From: Brassica napus | Lineage: Eukaryota; Streptophyta; Magnoliopsida; Brassicales; Brassicaceae | Reading direction: 5' to 3' | NCBI RefSeq assembly: GCF_020379485.1 | Contig: NC_063437.1 | Span: 15,897,726-15,961,725 of the forward strand | Length of the DNA: 64,000 nt | In this document: in pieces, positions 21,859 through 34,500 of the stretch | Layout: the number at the start of each line of letters is the position of its first letter | Position numbering within the stretch: the first letter of the stretch is position 1 | The notes under the pieces: model-generated | The model's input: the letters and a program-made list of their open reading frames with translations, nothing else | What the model was told of the DNA's origin: nothing | Databases searched by the model: none | Translations under genes and position numbers: made by a program

Positions 21859-22979
21859 GTATTAACTTCTACAAAGAATACTCGATCTTCTTCTTCGAAG
21901 TGATAACAGTTTTAGAACAACTCTCATGTTTGTGTTTGATCACACTTTAAGAAGTACTTCGACCCAGAGTAGCTAGCTCTACTGATAAAGATTTTTTTTT
22001 AAGGTAGAGGTGTTAGGTTTGAGTTTCAGTAGTTGAGCGAAGAGGACTTAGCAACCGGCTTTTGTCCCTGGCCCAAGAAGTTATGTGCTATTTTAGGATT
22101 CAAACTGTTAGAAAGGTCTTGGGTTTACAGAAAACTGCAGAAACCGAGGAAGCTAGAACAAAAAAGCTTATCCTTTCATCCAGTTTGAAATGTATGGGAT
22201 GGTAAGAGAACTTTACTTTGGTTGATAATTGGCTGGAATTAGGTAAGCTTCTATTTTGGCTTAGCTTTGATGATTTAACAAGTTCTTGAACTCTGTGATT
22301 GATGTATTTTATTTTCGTTTGAAACAAAAAGTTGAAGGCTTTGTATGTCGATCTTTTTTTTTTTTGAAGGCAATTTGTATGTAGATCTTCTGAAGAAGGA
22401 TTTGGTCTCTGCGATGGTTCTACAGAAGTTGAAACTCTTCCATCAGTAACATACATGTTCAAAAAAGTAGCCTTCTTTTGGTTGTGAGATACTGATGAGA
22501 TACCCATTCTAAGATGTAGGCTATTATCAAGCCCACTCACATTTTAAAAATGTTAGTAAATTTTGGTTTCTCTGAACAATCAAGTTACAGATTCTGATGA
22601 TGAATATATTGATTCCGGTCTTTGTATCCAATCGCGTTTGGTTTGACTTTTTTTTTTTTTATTGAAAGGGTTTGGTTTGTCAAGAAAGGTTATGATGCTT
22701 ACACTAAGTTGGCCCAGCGAAATTTTAAAAAGAAAAAGTTGGTCCAGCGAATTGCAGTGAATAAAGTATCTTGAGTTAGGCATTGTCTATTAATTTGAAA
22801 GATACCGAACGATCCATGACTTCGATATTTTCGTTATACTTAAACGAAACATTATAAGGACTTATTTTTATAATTATAAAATTGGTAAAAGAAAAACGAC
22901 ATTGGATCTGCCATAACCATACATCCTATCAGGCTATGAGGTATGCCGTGGATCACATATCTAAAACCAATGAAAATAC
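21859..22979. other. intergenic; unassigned frame at 22100-22540 (minus)
   Basis: A 146-residue minus-strand frame starts MSGLDNSLHLRMGISSVSHN. It has no domain I recognise, and T- and A-runs interrupt the region. I do not support it as a gene; it could be a gene or element fragment. The rest is featureless. Confidence 0.3.
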
Positions 22980-23324
22980 TTATGCATAGACACAACTACC
23001 ATAACTAGGGTTTGTAGTAGTCAACATGGCACTGTTTGGGAAAAAGAACTTGCACGCGTAGTCGGTGCGTTCATGGGTTGCGTAATATGCGTTCATCACG
23101 TAAGACGCATGGCCTAATGGAGTGTTAGGGTTGTAACAGGCTCCACCTTCTAGGATTGGTCTGCAATCAACTCCATTAGCGCATGCAAACCCGAGATTTT
23201 CTTCTAGCTGCTTTTCTTTCGACGTCGGAGAGGCCACGCACCATTGTGTGGAGCTTGCCAATGGAAGGTGGTGAATCATGATGGAAGATACGAGGATAAC
23301 AATGAGCGTCGAAAACGGTGACAT
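22980..23324 (-). CDS. small secreted X8-domain protein
   Basis: An intact single-exon frame of 114 residues. A signal peptide covers about residues 1-26 (MSPFSTLIVILVSSIMIHHL, cleavage near ASST). The rest is a complete X8 domain: WCVASPTS at the start, six cysteines (29, 48, 54, 63, 91, 111), ACYNPNTPLGHASYVMNAYY in the middle, CKFFFPNSAM and YGSCVYA at the end. X8 domains bind beta-1,3-glucan; they occur at the C-terminus of some glucanases and alone in plasmodesmal callose-binding and pollen proteins. This one has no glucanase part and no GPI-anchor tail, so it is probably a free apoplastic protein. A TATA-like sequence lies upstream and a long inverted repeat lies in its promoter region. 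I cannot say which Arabidopsis gene it corresponds to. Confidence 0.88.
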   Translation of the reverse strand: MSPFSTLIVILVSSIMIHHLPLASSTQWCVASPTSKEKQLEENLGFACANGVDCRPILEGGACYNPNTPLGHASYVMNAYYATHERTDYACKFFFPNSAMLTTTNPSYGSCVYA

Positions 23325-23397
23325 CTTTGCAATCTCTTCAATATGATATTCAAAGAGATGTTGTAGATATTGATCTATGAGAGTAGTATGGGCTATG

Positions 23398-23414
23398 TCT
23401 TTATATATATATAC
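23398..23414 (-). promoter_or_regulatory. TATA region of the X8 gene
   Basis: TATATATATATAAAG read on the minus strand, about 75-90 bp before the start codon at 23324, the usual spacing for a short plant 5' untranslated region. Confidence 0.6.
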
Positions 23415-23474
23415 AGAACCGAATCTATAAATATAATATTCCCAAAAAGAAAATAATGTTTAATGTTAAGATAT

Positions 23475-23802
23475 CAACCCCATTCAATTAAAATGATTTG
23501 AATACAGAAAATCTCCGAACATTCACTTCGTCGCGTCTGTTATTATTTCTTGGAAATTGGAAATTTTCTACAAAAAAATGAAAAATATATAGAAGAAAAT
23601 CGAAGAGAGTTTGAATAAACATTTGAAATTTATGTGTATGATAGTCAAAATATTTTAAATGTTTATTCAAACTCTCTTCGATTTTTTTCTAAATATTCTC
23701 CATTTTTTGTAAAAAGTTCCAATTTCCAAGAAATAATAACAGACGCAACTGAGAATGTTTAGAGATTTTCTGTATTCAAATCATCTAAATTGAATGGGGT
23801 TG
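23475..23802. repeat. long inverted repeat, arms about 150 bp, loop about 30 bp
   Basis: The left arm 23475-23625 (CAACCCCATTCAATT ... GAGTTTGAATAAACATTT) is matched by the reverse complement of the right arm 23656-23802 over its full length with scattered mismatches and short indels. RNA from either strand would fold into one long hairpin. It lies 150-480 bp upstream of the X8 start codon. It could be a foldback DNA element or a small-RNA-producing hairpin. No coding sequence. Confidence 0.93.
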
Positions 23803-24206
23803 AAACATTAAATCACTAGATAGTCAAAATATTTTAAATACGGTAGAAAAAGATCTCTCTATAAGTAGAAAATATCACAGAAACTTTGAAGGTTGGTGAA
23901 AACACCTCTTCGTAATCGAGAAAGCCAAAAACCAATTTGTCATGAAAGTACATGGCCAGCATTTTTTTTTTTACTGAACAAGTCAACGTTAGCGTACGTA
24001 TCTTTATACTTCTGGATATTTTCTATCACTTTTTAATCTTTGAAGAAAAACCCAAGTCGACTTTTAATAACTGACACATACTCAAGCCTGACACTCTCCT
24101 CAAATAAATAGCAAGCATAAGATATTGATTATCCTCATAGAAAAACTAGAGTTTATCTTCTGAAAGATCATGAAGCATGCTAATGATTTGGTTAATAAGA
24201 AGGTAA

Positions 24207-25797
24207 TCAAAAGAAATGGATTTGACAATTTGATGAAACTCTTGGAAGCTTAGTAAGAGCATTGGTGATTCTCAGGTAGTGATTGTTAACATTGTTTTCT
24301 TCTTGTTGATTCTCAGCTTGGACACCAACCCTGACAGTTTCAAGACATTTTAAATTTCCCAAGAAATGCTTCATCTGTTTCCGCTCTCCACTAGTTCCTC
24401 CATACCCTAAAATCTTTAGCACCTTCACTTGACATGTCGATAAACAACATACTTCCTCCTCCTTCATCTTCTTCTTTTTCTTTTCCCTAGCAATGCAAAC
24501 GCATGCGTCCCCGCATTTATCTGTAACTCGGTGCACAAGACCCTGAAAGCATAGCAACCCAAGCAAAATTCATGTAGCGACAACAATCAAGCAATCAAGG
24601 GAATTTTGTATGTATGTACCTTGATGACTAATGTTTCTAGATTGGGAGAGTTGTTGAGAAGAAGTGGCACCACTTGCCAGCCTTTTTCTTTGTCACTCTC
24701 AAAAGACAGAGTAAGGAGCTTGTGAAAGACGGGCGTTGGTTTACAGTAAAAATGAAATGCCTGGAAATTTATTATTATTTATCAGAAACATATGTAAAAA
24801 AAACTGAGACTTTGCATTTCAAATTGAAACAATCAAAATAGCAAAACTGACCTGAAGAGAATTAGGAGACAAGTGAAGGGTTTTAACATTGCTTATCCCT
24901 TCAACCAGATTCGTAACATCATGCAAAACATCCCCTCCATCACTATCACTATCACTATCACTATCACTATCATCACCACCATAATCATCCATAGTGGAAA
25001 ATCGCTCCTTTATAAGATCCAGTCTAGCTTCGACAACCAAGCTAAAACCAACATGATACTGTACCTCGACAAAACTACTAGAGTAGTCAAGGTAGACAAG
25101 ACTAGGTGTCTGAAACATCTGAATATCGGGATTCTTACGATAACAACGATAAGGGTAAGAGATGGTAAGTCTCTTAACGGAAGGATTCGAGACAGTTATG
25201 GAATGACTAAACTTCAGCCAAGGAAAAGCACCAACGAGTAGGATTAATTCCTCAAGCACAGGGCAAGCAGAGATGAGATATTCATACACCTCATAATTTT
25301 TAGACACGACTGAAAGGAGAGAAAGTGTTTTGAGCTTGGGGAAAAGCATGACGCCACGAGGAGGAAGAAAATGACCATCGAGAACAAACTCATTGGATAA
25401 AGTAAGCTTGACCAGCGTGTTGCTCCTGAAGGACTTTGTTTCTATGACATGCTTATACACGCTATCCAAGTGAAGTTCCAAGAAGCTTCGTTCTAGGACA
25501 GTGCGAATCCAGTTGTCTGCTCGACAACTGTCATGTCTATGTTCACAACGCAAAGAGAATCTCTTGATGATTGAAGAGTTGGTTAAGATAAGAAACAAGC
25601 GTTTTGTCCACAAAATCACAGAAGCCACGAGGGTCACTTTCGTCACTGAAAGCAAGGTTGTCTACAAGAGCAAGCAGATTCATCCACCTTTTGGACAGAA
25701 CCGATGCGGTAGCTGCTTGATTTGTCGGAAGCAAGGACATTACTTTGCCAAGAACCTCATCTGGCAGACTGCTTATTGAATCTCTTTGGGGAGACAT
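24207..25797 (-). pseudogene. F-box/FBD/LRR gene, copy 1, frameshift in exon 1
   Basis: Exons 25797-24852, 24760-24620 and 24542-24207 are joined by good GT..AG sites. The N-terminus is an F-box ([26 protein letters not shown]). Then come LRR-like segments (VKLTLSNEFVLDG, LPPRGVMLFPKLKTLSLLSV, CPVLEELILL, NPSVKRLTISYP), and an FBD domain at the end ([34 protein letters not shown]). Such proteins are substrate receptors of SCF ubiquitin ligases. Compared with copy 2, a net 4-bp gain near 25582-25600 shifts the frame after VDKTL, so the full protein cannot be made without correction; everything downstream is intact. An ATCACT hexanucleotide repeat at 24939-24972 encodes a DSDSDSD tract. Similar F-box genes lie beside ABCG31 in Arabidopsis (At2g29930 area). 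Confidence 0.85.
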
Positions 25798-25909
25798 AAA
25801 TTAGGGTTTTAACCAGATTAAGGTCACAAGCTCGGATATTTTTCCTCTCAATATTAAAAAGAGTAAAAATATGATTCCTTAATTCAAGCAGATAAAAGAC
25901 GACGGCTGT

Positions 25910-26187
25910 TAACGAAGAAGCTTGCTTTGGGTTGAGAAGAATCAACAAGATGTTTCCAAGGGTGAGAGAGAGCGAGAATACAGCGCTTTCAACGTGCTAT
26001 CTTTCTCTTTAATCACACTAGGGTTTTCAGCGAGAGCGAGAATGATAACGAAGAAGAATTGCTTTGGTTGAGAAGATTCAACAAGATATTTCCAAGGGTG
26101 AGAGAGCGGGAACGCAATTTTTCATCAACAGTGACTTGCTATCTTTATCTTTAATCACACTAGGGTTTTCAGCGAGAGCGAGAATGC
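25910..26187. repeat. tandem duplication, two units of about 137 bp
   Basis: The units 25910-26045 and 26046-26187 share TAACGAAGAAG, CAAGGGTGAGAGAG and a long identical block ending CACTAGGGTTTTCAGCGAGA GCGAGAATG. They lie just upstream of F-box copy 1 and probably duplicate part of its 5' untranslated region or promoter. Confidence 0.9.
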
Positions 26188-27380
26188 ATGATGAGTTTAA
26201 TTAGTGCATTGTTTTGTTGGTATAATTATGTTCCTAGATTCATCACAACTCTGTTACATTATGACTTTGTAATTTCATCGATTGAATAAGATTATAATGA
26301 AATTAAAAAAAAAAGAAATTAACCAAAATAATAAATGAAAATTTTACTTTTATTTTAATAAATATTTAGATATAAGTTTAAACAAATAAATAATTATGAT
26401 AATTTTTCAAAAAGTTGCAAAATCACATTTTTGCTAAAACCGTAAAACTACAAAATTACAATTGTCGTATGTTCGTTTAACTAAGACAGAATTGGTGAAA
26501 TATACACGACAGGGAAATATACACGACAGGGAAATATACATGATATGTAGTTTTTCGGCTTCGAAATTCCAATTTTAAATTACCACTTGGACACATGCAT
26601 CGATAGAAGATTGAGAAAGATGTTGTAGGTTACTATGGACGAGCTTGTATCCACTTTATTTCTCTCGTTCCTGTACTTCTCAAGGTAAGAATTTTATAGG
26701 ACTTACCAAATACAATGTAATAACTACCTTTTTTTTGATAGAATGTAATAACTATTTTGTTAGCGTTATCCTAGATCAGTTATCGAATATCCCATTTTAA
26801 AGCGTTAAATATGTCGTTATTGATACTTCTAGACATACTTTTCTGAGTTATATAACATCAAAAATAGTGATATGATCCTGAATTATTTACAGTCACAGTT
26901 TGATACAGTTATTAGGAAGAATTAGTTTAGTTTGATGGGATCATATTCAATTTGGTATACTGAAAGATAATAATCTTATATAACCGAACTATGTATATGT
27001 TAGTAGACTTAAATGTGTAAAATGGTTGCTAATGTAGTGTGGTACGCTTTGCTTTCGGAATAGTCCACTCTGTAGCATTAAATACGTTTTTCCAGGACCG
27101 ACCGGATCAGCCAATAGGGCTTATAAAAAAATGGTTGTTAATGAATAATGAATATTTTAGAGGATACATATAAAGTTTCCAGCTAACTAATAATGTATAG
27201 CATGTTATAAGATACATGCAATGTTAGCAGGTAACAAATTTCTTATAATGTAATATATTAACGAAGCAATACCAAACCATATAAGTTCGAATGGCGTAAC
27301 AAATTTTGAAATGGTTGTTAACGAATACTGAATGACTTATAGAATACACATAATGTTCCCAGCTAACTAATAATGTATAA
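26188..27380. other. intergenic before the Helitron end
   Basis: AT-rich. A 17-bp unit GAAATATACACGACAGG repeats about three times at 26497-26548. No gene supported. Confidence 0.5.
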
Positions 27381-27410
27381 CTAGGTTAAGACCCGCGCAT
27401 TACGCGGAAT
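27381..27410 (-). mobile_element. Helitron 3' terminus, minus strand
   Basis: Read on the minus strand: CCGCG, short loop, CGCGG, then GTCTTAAC and CTAG, followed by T. A short GC-rich hairpin a few bases before CTRR, inserted next to T, is the diagnostic 3' end of Helitrons. The element body therefore extends to higher coordinates, into the satellite array. I could not find the matching 5' TC end. Confidence 0.75.
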
Positions 27411-27941
27411 GAACATTATATATATAAATTATTTTATATATTATATGTTTATAACATATTATGAAATAATAAACATATTTTGAATAATTAAAAAGTCATT
27501 ATCTACTACTTATATAATTAAATTAGTGTGAACATATAAATAAATTTTATAAATTGAAAAAATATTTTTTTCTATTTGATATGATATATAGTTAAATTTA
27601 AATGATAGTAACATATATATGGTATATTTTAATATTAATATTTATTACATGATGCTTTTTGCTCATATTTTTATTATTATTTGTATCTGTTAATATAGCA
27701 CAAAGTCTAAATTAATGATAACAAAATTTTCACTGTGGGATTAATGATTTAAGTAATTTATATTTTAAAAAATTAAGTTGTCAATATTTTTTCAAATTTT
27801 TTATCAAAAAAATGTTCAAAGTAAATTTCAAAATTAAGATATTTATGTATTTTTATATGGTATATAGTTTAATTTAAAATGATCATATATTTATATATAT
27901 TTTATTTTTGATACTTATTAAGTGAGACTTTCAACTTATAT
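27411..27941 (-). mobile_element. AT-rich subterminal Helitron sequence leading into the array
   Basis: Very AT-rich, with no frame of note and no repeats of the 155-bp unit. Its position between the Helitron terminus and the first monomer suggests it is the element's subterminal region; this is inference. Confidence 0.4.
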
Positions 27942-30900
27942 TAAGTTTTCATTTTTTATAGAAATATTGTAGATTTGGGGTTGTGGTTGAGAAATTAGGA
28001 TAACAAGAATTTTTGTTGATAGATGAGTATTGTTTTAGATTTTTTGATCAATAGTTGTATTTTATAAATATAATTCCCAAAAATTCTATTTTAGGAAAGT
28101 TTTCATTTTTTTCATAGAAATATTGTAGATTTGGGTTTGTGGTTTAGAAATTAGGATAACAAGAATTTTTGTTGATAGATGAGTATTTTTTTAGATTTTT
28201 TGATCAATAGTTGTATTTTTTAAATATAATTCCCAAAAATTCTATTTTAGGAAAGTTTTCATTTTTCATAGAAATATTGTAGATTTGGGGTTGTGGTTTA
28301 GAAATTAGGATAACAAGAATTTTTGTTGATATATGAGTATTCTTTTAGATTTTTTGATCAATAGTTGTATTTTTTAAAAATAATTCTCAAAAATTCTATT
28401 TTAGGAAAGTTTTCATTTTTTATAGAAATATTGTAGATTTGGGGTTGTTGTTTAGAAATTAGGATAACAAGAATTGTTTTTGATAGATGAGTATTTTTTT
28501 TATATTTTTTGATCAATAGGTTGTATATTTTAAATATGATTCTCAGAAATTCTATTTTTGGAAAGTTTTCATTTTTTCATAGAAACATTGTAGATTAGGG
28601 GTTGTGGTTTAGAAATTAGGATAACAAGAATTGTTGTTGATAGATGAGTATTTTTTTTTTAAATTTTTGATCAATAAGTTACATTTTTAAAAAATAATTC
28701 TCAAAAGTTCTATTTTAGGAAAGTTTTCATTTTTTATAGAAATATTGTAGATTTGGGGTTGTGATTTAGAAATTAGGATAACAATAATTTTTGTTCATAG
28801 GTGAGTATTCTATTAAATTTTTTGATCAATAGTTGTATTTTGTAAATATAATTCTCAAAAATTCTATTTTAGGAAAGTTTTCATTTTTTTCATAGAAATA
28901 TTGTAGATTTGGGGTTGTGGTTTAGAAATTAGGATAACAAGAATTTTTGTTGATAGATGAGTATTCTTTTAGATTTTTTGATCAATAGTTGTATTTTTAA
29001 AAATATAATTCTCAAAAATTCTATTTTAGGAAAGTTTTCATTTTTCATAGAAATATTGTAGATTTGGGGTTGTGGTTTAGAAATTAGGATAATAAGATTT
29101 TTTCGTGTGATAGATGAGTATTTTTTTTAATTTTTTGATCAATAAGTTACATTTTTAAAAAATAATTCTCAAAAATTCTATTTTAGGAAAGTTTTCATTT
29201 TTTTATAGAAATATTGTAGATTTGGGGTTGTGATTTAGAAATTAGGATAATAATAATTTTTGTTGATATGTGAGTATTCTTTTAGATTTTCTGATCAATA
29301 GTTGTATTTTTTAAATATAATTCTCAAAAATTCTATTTTAGGAAAGTTTTCATTTTTTTTATAGAAATATTGTAGATTTAGGGTTGTGGTTTAAAAATTA
29401 GGATAACAAGAATTTTTGTTGATAGATGAGTATTCTTTTAGATTTTTTGATCAATTGTTGTATTTTTTAAATATAATTCTCAAAAATTCTATTTTAGGAA
29501 AGTTTTCATTTTTTTCATAGAAATATTGTAGATTTGGGGTTGTGGTTTAGAAATTAGGATAACAAGAATTTTTGTTGATAGATGAGTATTTTTTTTAATT
29601 ATTTGATCAATAATTGTATTTTTTAAAAATAATTCTCAAAAATTCTATTTTAGGAAAGTTTTCATTTTTACTTAAAAATATTGTAGATTTGGAGTTGTGG
29701 TTTAGTAATTAGGATAACAAGAATTTTTGTTGATAGATGAGTATTCTTTTAGATTTTTTGATCAATAGTTGTATTTTTTAAATATACTTCTCAAAAATTC
29801 TATTTTAGGAAAGTTTTCATTTTTTATAGAAATATTGTAGATTTGGGGTTGTGGTTGAGAAATTAGGATAACAAGAATTTTTGTTGATCGATGAGTATTT
29901 TTTTGGATTTTTTGATCAATAGTTGTATTTTTTAAATATAATTCCCAAAAATTCTATTTTAGGAAAGTTTTCATTTTTTCATAGAAATATTGTAGATTTG
30001 GGGTTGTGGTTTAGAAATTAGGATAACAAGAATTTTTATTGATAGATGAGTAGTTTTTTAGATTTTTTGATCAATAGTTGTATTTTTTAAATATAATTCC
30101 CAAAATTCTATTTTAGGAAAGTTTTCATTTTTTCATAGAAATATTGTAGATTTGGGGTTGTAGTTTAGAAATTAGGATAACAAGAATTTTTGTTGATAGA
30201 TGAGTATTCTTTTAGATTTTTTGATCAATAGTTGTATTTTTTAAAAATAATTCTCAAAAATTCAATTTTAGGAAAGTTTTCATTTTTTATAGAAATATTG
30301 TAGATTTGGGGTTGTTGTTTAGAAATTAGGATAACAAGAATTGTTTTTGATAGATGAGTATTTTTTTTATATTTTTTGATCAATAGGTTGTATATTTTAA
30401 ATATAATTCTCAGAAATTCTATTTTTGGAAAGTTTTCATTTTTTCATAGAAATATTGTAGATTTGGGGTTGTGGTTTAGAAATTATGATAACAAGAATGT
30501 TTGTTGATAGATGAGTATTTTTTTTAATTTTTTGATCAATAAGTTACATTTTTAAAAAATAATTCTCAAAAATTCTATTTTAGGAAAGTTTTCATTTTTT
30601 TATAGAAATATTGTAGATTTGGGGTTGTGATTTAGAAATTAGGATAACAATAATTTTTGTTGATAGGTGAGTATTTTTTTAAATTTTTTGATCAATAGTT
30701 ATATTTTTTAAATATAATTCTCAAAAATTTTATTTTAGGAAAGTTTTCATTTTTTCATAGAAATATTGTAGATTTGGGGTTGTGATTTAGAAATTAGGAT
30801 AACAATAATTTTTGTTGATAGGTGAGTATTCTTTTAAATCTTTTGATCAATAGTTGTATTTTTTAAATATAATTCTCAAAAATTCTATTTTAGGAAAGAT

Positions 30901-31589
30901 TTCATTTTTTCATAGAAATATTGTAGATTTGGGGTTGTGGTTTAGAAATTAGGATAACAAGAATTTTTGTTGATAGATGAGTATTCTTTTAGATTTTTTG
31001 ATCAATAGTTGTATTTTTAAAAATATAATTCTCAAAAATTCTATTTTAGGAAAGTTTTCATTTTTCATAGAAATATTGTGGTTTTAAGGTTGTGGTTTAG
31101 AAATTAGGATAACAAGAATTTTTGTTGATAGATGAGTATTTTTTTTTAATTTTTTGATCAATAAGTTACATTTTTAAAAAATAATTCTCAAAAATTCTAT
31201 TTTAGGAAAGTATTCATTATTTATAGAAATATTGCAGATTTGGGATTGTGATTTAGAAATTAGGATAATAATAATTTTTGTTGATAGGTGAGTATTCTCT
31301 TAGATTTTTTTATCAATAGTTGTATTTTTTAAATATAATTCTCAAAAATTCTATTTTAGGAAAGTTCTCATTTTTATAGAAATATTGTAGATTTGGGGTT
31401 TGTGGTTTTGAAATTAGGATAACAAGAATTTTTGTTGATAGATGAGTATTCTTTTAGATTTTTTGATCAATAGTTGTATTTATTAAATATAATTCTCAAA
31501 AATTCTATTTTAGGAAAGTTTTCATTTTTTCATAGAAATATTGTAGATTTGGGGTTGTGGTTTAGAAATTAGGATAACAAGAATTTTTG

Positions 31590-34500
31590 TTGATAGATGA
31601 GTATTTTTTTAGATTTTTTGATCAATAGTTGTATTTTTTAAATATAATTCCCAAAAATTCTATTTTAGGAAAGTTTTCATTTTTTCATAGAAATATTGTA
31701 GATTTGGGATTGTGGTTTTGAAATTAGGATAACAAGAATTTTTGTTTATAGATGAGTATTTTTTTAGATTTTTTGATCAATAAGTTACATTTTTAAAAAA
31801 TAATTCTCAAAAATTCTATTTTAGGAAAGTTTTCATTTTTTATAGAAATATTGCAGATTTGGGGTTGTGATTTAGAAATTAGGATAATAATAATTTTTGT
31901 TGATAGGTGAGTATTCTCTTAGATTTTTTGATCAATAGTTGTATTTTTTAAATATAATTCTCAAAAATTCTATTTTAGGAAAGTTTTCATATTTTCATAG
32001 AAATATTGTAGATTTGGGGTTGTGGTTTAGAAATTAGGATAACAAGAATTTTTGTTGATAGATGAGTATTCTTTTAGATTTTTTGATCAATAGTTGTATT
32101 TTTAAAATTATAATGCTCAAAAATTCTATTTTAGAAAATTTTTCATTTTTCATAGAAATATTGTAGATTTGTGGTTCTGGTTTAGAAATTAGGATAACAA
32201 GAATTTTTGTTGATATATGAGTATTTTTTTTAATTTTTTGATCAATAAGTTACATTTTTAAAAATAATTCTCAAAAATTCTATTTAAGGAAAGTTTTCAT
32301 TTTTTATAAAAATATTGCAGATTTGGGGTTGTGATTTAGAAATTAGGATAATAATAATTTTTGTTGATAGGTGAGTATTCTCTTAGATTTTTTTTATCAA
32401 TAGTTGTATTTTTTAAATATAATTCTCAAAAATTTTATTTTAGGAAAGTTTTCATTTTTTCATAGAAATATTGTAGATTTGGGGTTGTGGTTTAGAAATT
32501 AGGATAACAAGAATTTTTGTTGATAGATGAGTATTCTTTTAGATTTTTTGATCAATAGTTGTATTTTTAAAATATAATTCTCAAAAATTCTATTTTATGA
32601 AAGTTTTCATTTTTTCATAGAAATATTTTAGATTTGGGGTTGTGGTTTAGTAATTAGGATAACAAGAATTTTTGTTGATAGATGAGTATTTTTTTAATTT
32701 TTGATCAATAGTTGTATTTTTAAAAATAATTCTCAAAATTCTATTTTAGGAAAGTTTTCATTTTTTCATAGAAATATTGTAGATTTGGGGTTGTGGGTTA
32801 GAAATTAGGATAACAAAAAATTTTGTTGATAGATGAGTATTTTTTTAGATTTTTTTATCAATAGGTTGTATATTTTAGATAAATTCTGAAAATTTCTATT
32901 TTAGGAAAGTTTTCATTTTTTTTATAGAAATATTGTAGATTTGGGGTTGTGATTTAGAAATTAGCATAACAAGAATTTTTGTTGATAGATGAGTATTCTT
33001 TTAGATTTTTTGATCAATAGTTGTATTTTTTAAAAATAATTCTCAAAAATTCTATTTTAGGAAAGTTCTCATTTTTTATAGAAATATTTTAGATTTGGGG
33101 TTTGTGGTTTAGAAATTAGGATAACAAGAATTTTTGTTGATAGATGAGTATTCTTTTAGATTTTTTGATCAATAAGTTACATTTTTAAAAAATAATTCTC
33201 AAAAATTCTATTTTAGGAAAGTTCTCATTTTTTATAGAAATATTTTAGATTTGGGGTTTGTGGTTTAGAAATTAGGATAACAAGAATTTTTGTTGATAGA
33301 TGAGTATTTTTTTAGATTTTTTGATCAATAGTTGTATTTTTTAAATATAATTCCCAAAAATTCTATTTTAGGAAAGTTTTCATTTTTTCATAGAAATATT
33401 GTAGATTTGGGATTGTGGTTTAGAAATTAGGATAACAAGAATTTTTGTTGATAGATGAGTATTTTTTTATATTTTTTGATCAATAAGTTACATTTTTAAA
33501 AAATAATTCTCAAAAATTCTATTTTAGGAAAGTTTTCATTTTTTATAGAAATATTGCAGATTTGGGGTTGTGATTTAGAAATTAGGATAATAATAATTTT
33601 TGTTGATAGGTGAGTATTCTCTTAGATTTTTTGATCAATAGTTGTATTTTTTAAATATAATTCTCAAAAATTCTATTTTAGGAAAGTTTTCATTTTTCAT
33701 AGAAATATTGTAGATTTGGGGTTGTGGTTTAGAAATTAGGATAACAAGAATTTTTGTTGATAGATGAGTATTCTTTTAGATTTTTTGATCAATAGTTGTA
33801 TTTTTAAAAATATAATGCTCAAAAATTCTATTTTAGGAAATTTTTCATTTTTCATAGAAATATTGTAGATTTGGGGTTGTGGTTTAGAAATTAGGATAAC
33901 AAGAATTTTTGTTGATATATGAGTATTTTTTTTAATTTTTTGATCAATAAGTTACATTTTTAAAAAATAATTCTCAAAAATTCTATTTAAGGAAAGTTTT
34001 CATTTTTTATAAAAATATTGCAGATTTGGGGTTGTGATTTAGAAATTAGGATAATAATAATTTTTGTTGATAGGTGAGTATTCTCTTAGATTTTTTTTAT
34101 CAATAGTTGTATTTTTTAAATATAATTCTCAAAAATTCTATTTTAGGAAAGTTTTCATTTTTTCATAGAAATATTGTAGATTTGGGGTTGTGGTTTAGAA
34201 ATTAGGATAACAAGAATTTTTGTTGATAGATGAGTATTCTTTTAGATTTTTTGATCAATAGTTGTATTTTTTAAATATAATTCTCAAAAATTCTATTTTA
34301 GGAAAGTTTTCATTTTTTCATAGAAATATTTTAGATTTGGGGTTGTGGTTTAGTAATTAGGATAACAAGAATTTTTGTTGATAGATGAGTATTTTTTTTA
34401 ATTATTTGATCAATAAGTTGTATTTTTTAAAAATAATTCTCAATAATTCTATTTTAGGAAAGTTTTCATTTTTTCATAGAAATATTGTAGATTTGGGGTT

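Noticed and set aside
24873..25241. Plus-strand frame with repeated Thr-Ile dipeptides
   Set aside because: It is antisense to the F-box gene and driven by the ATCACT microsatellite.
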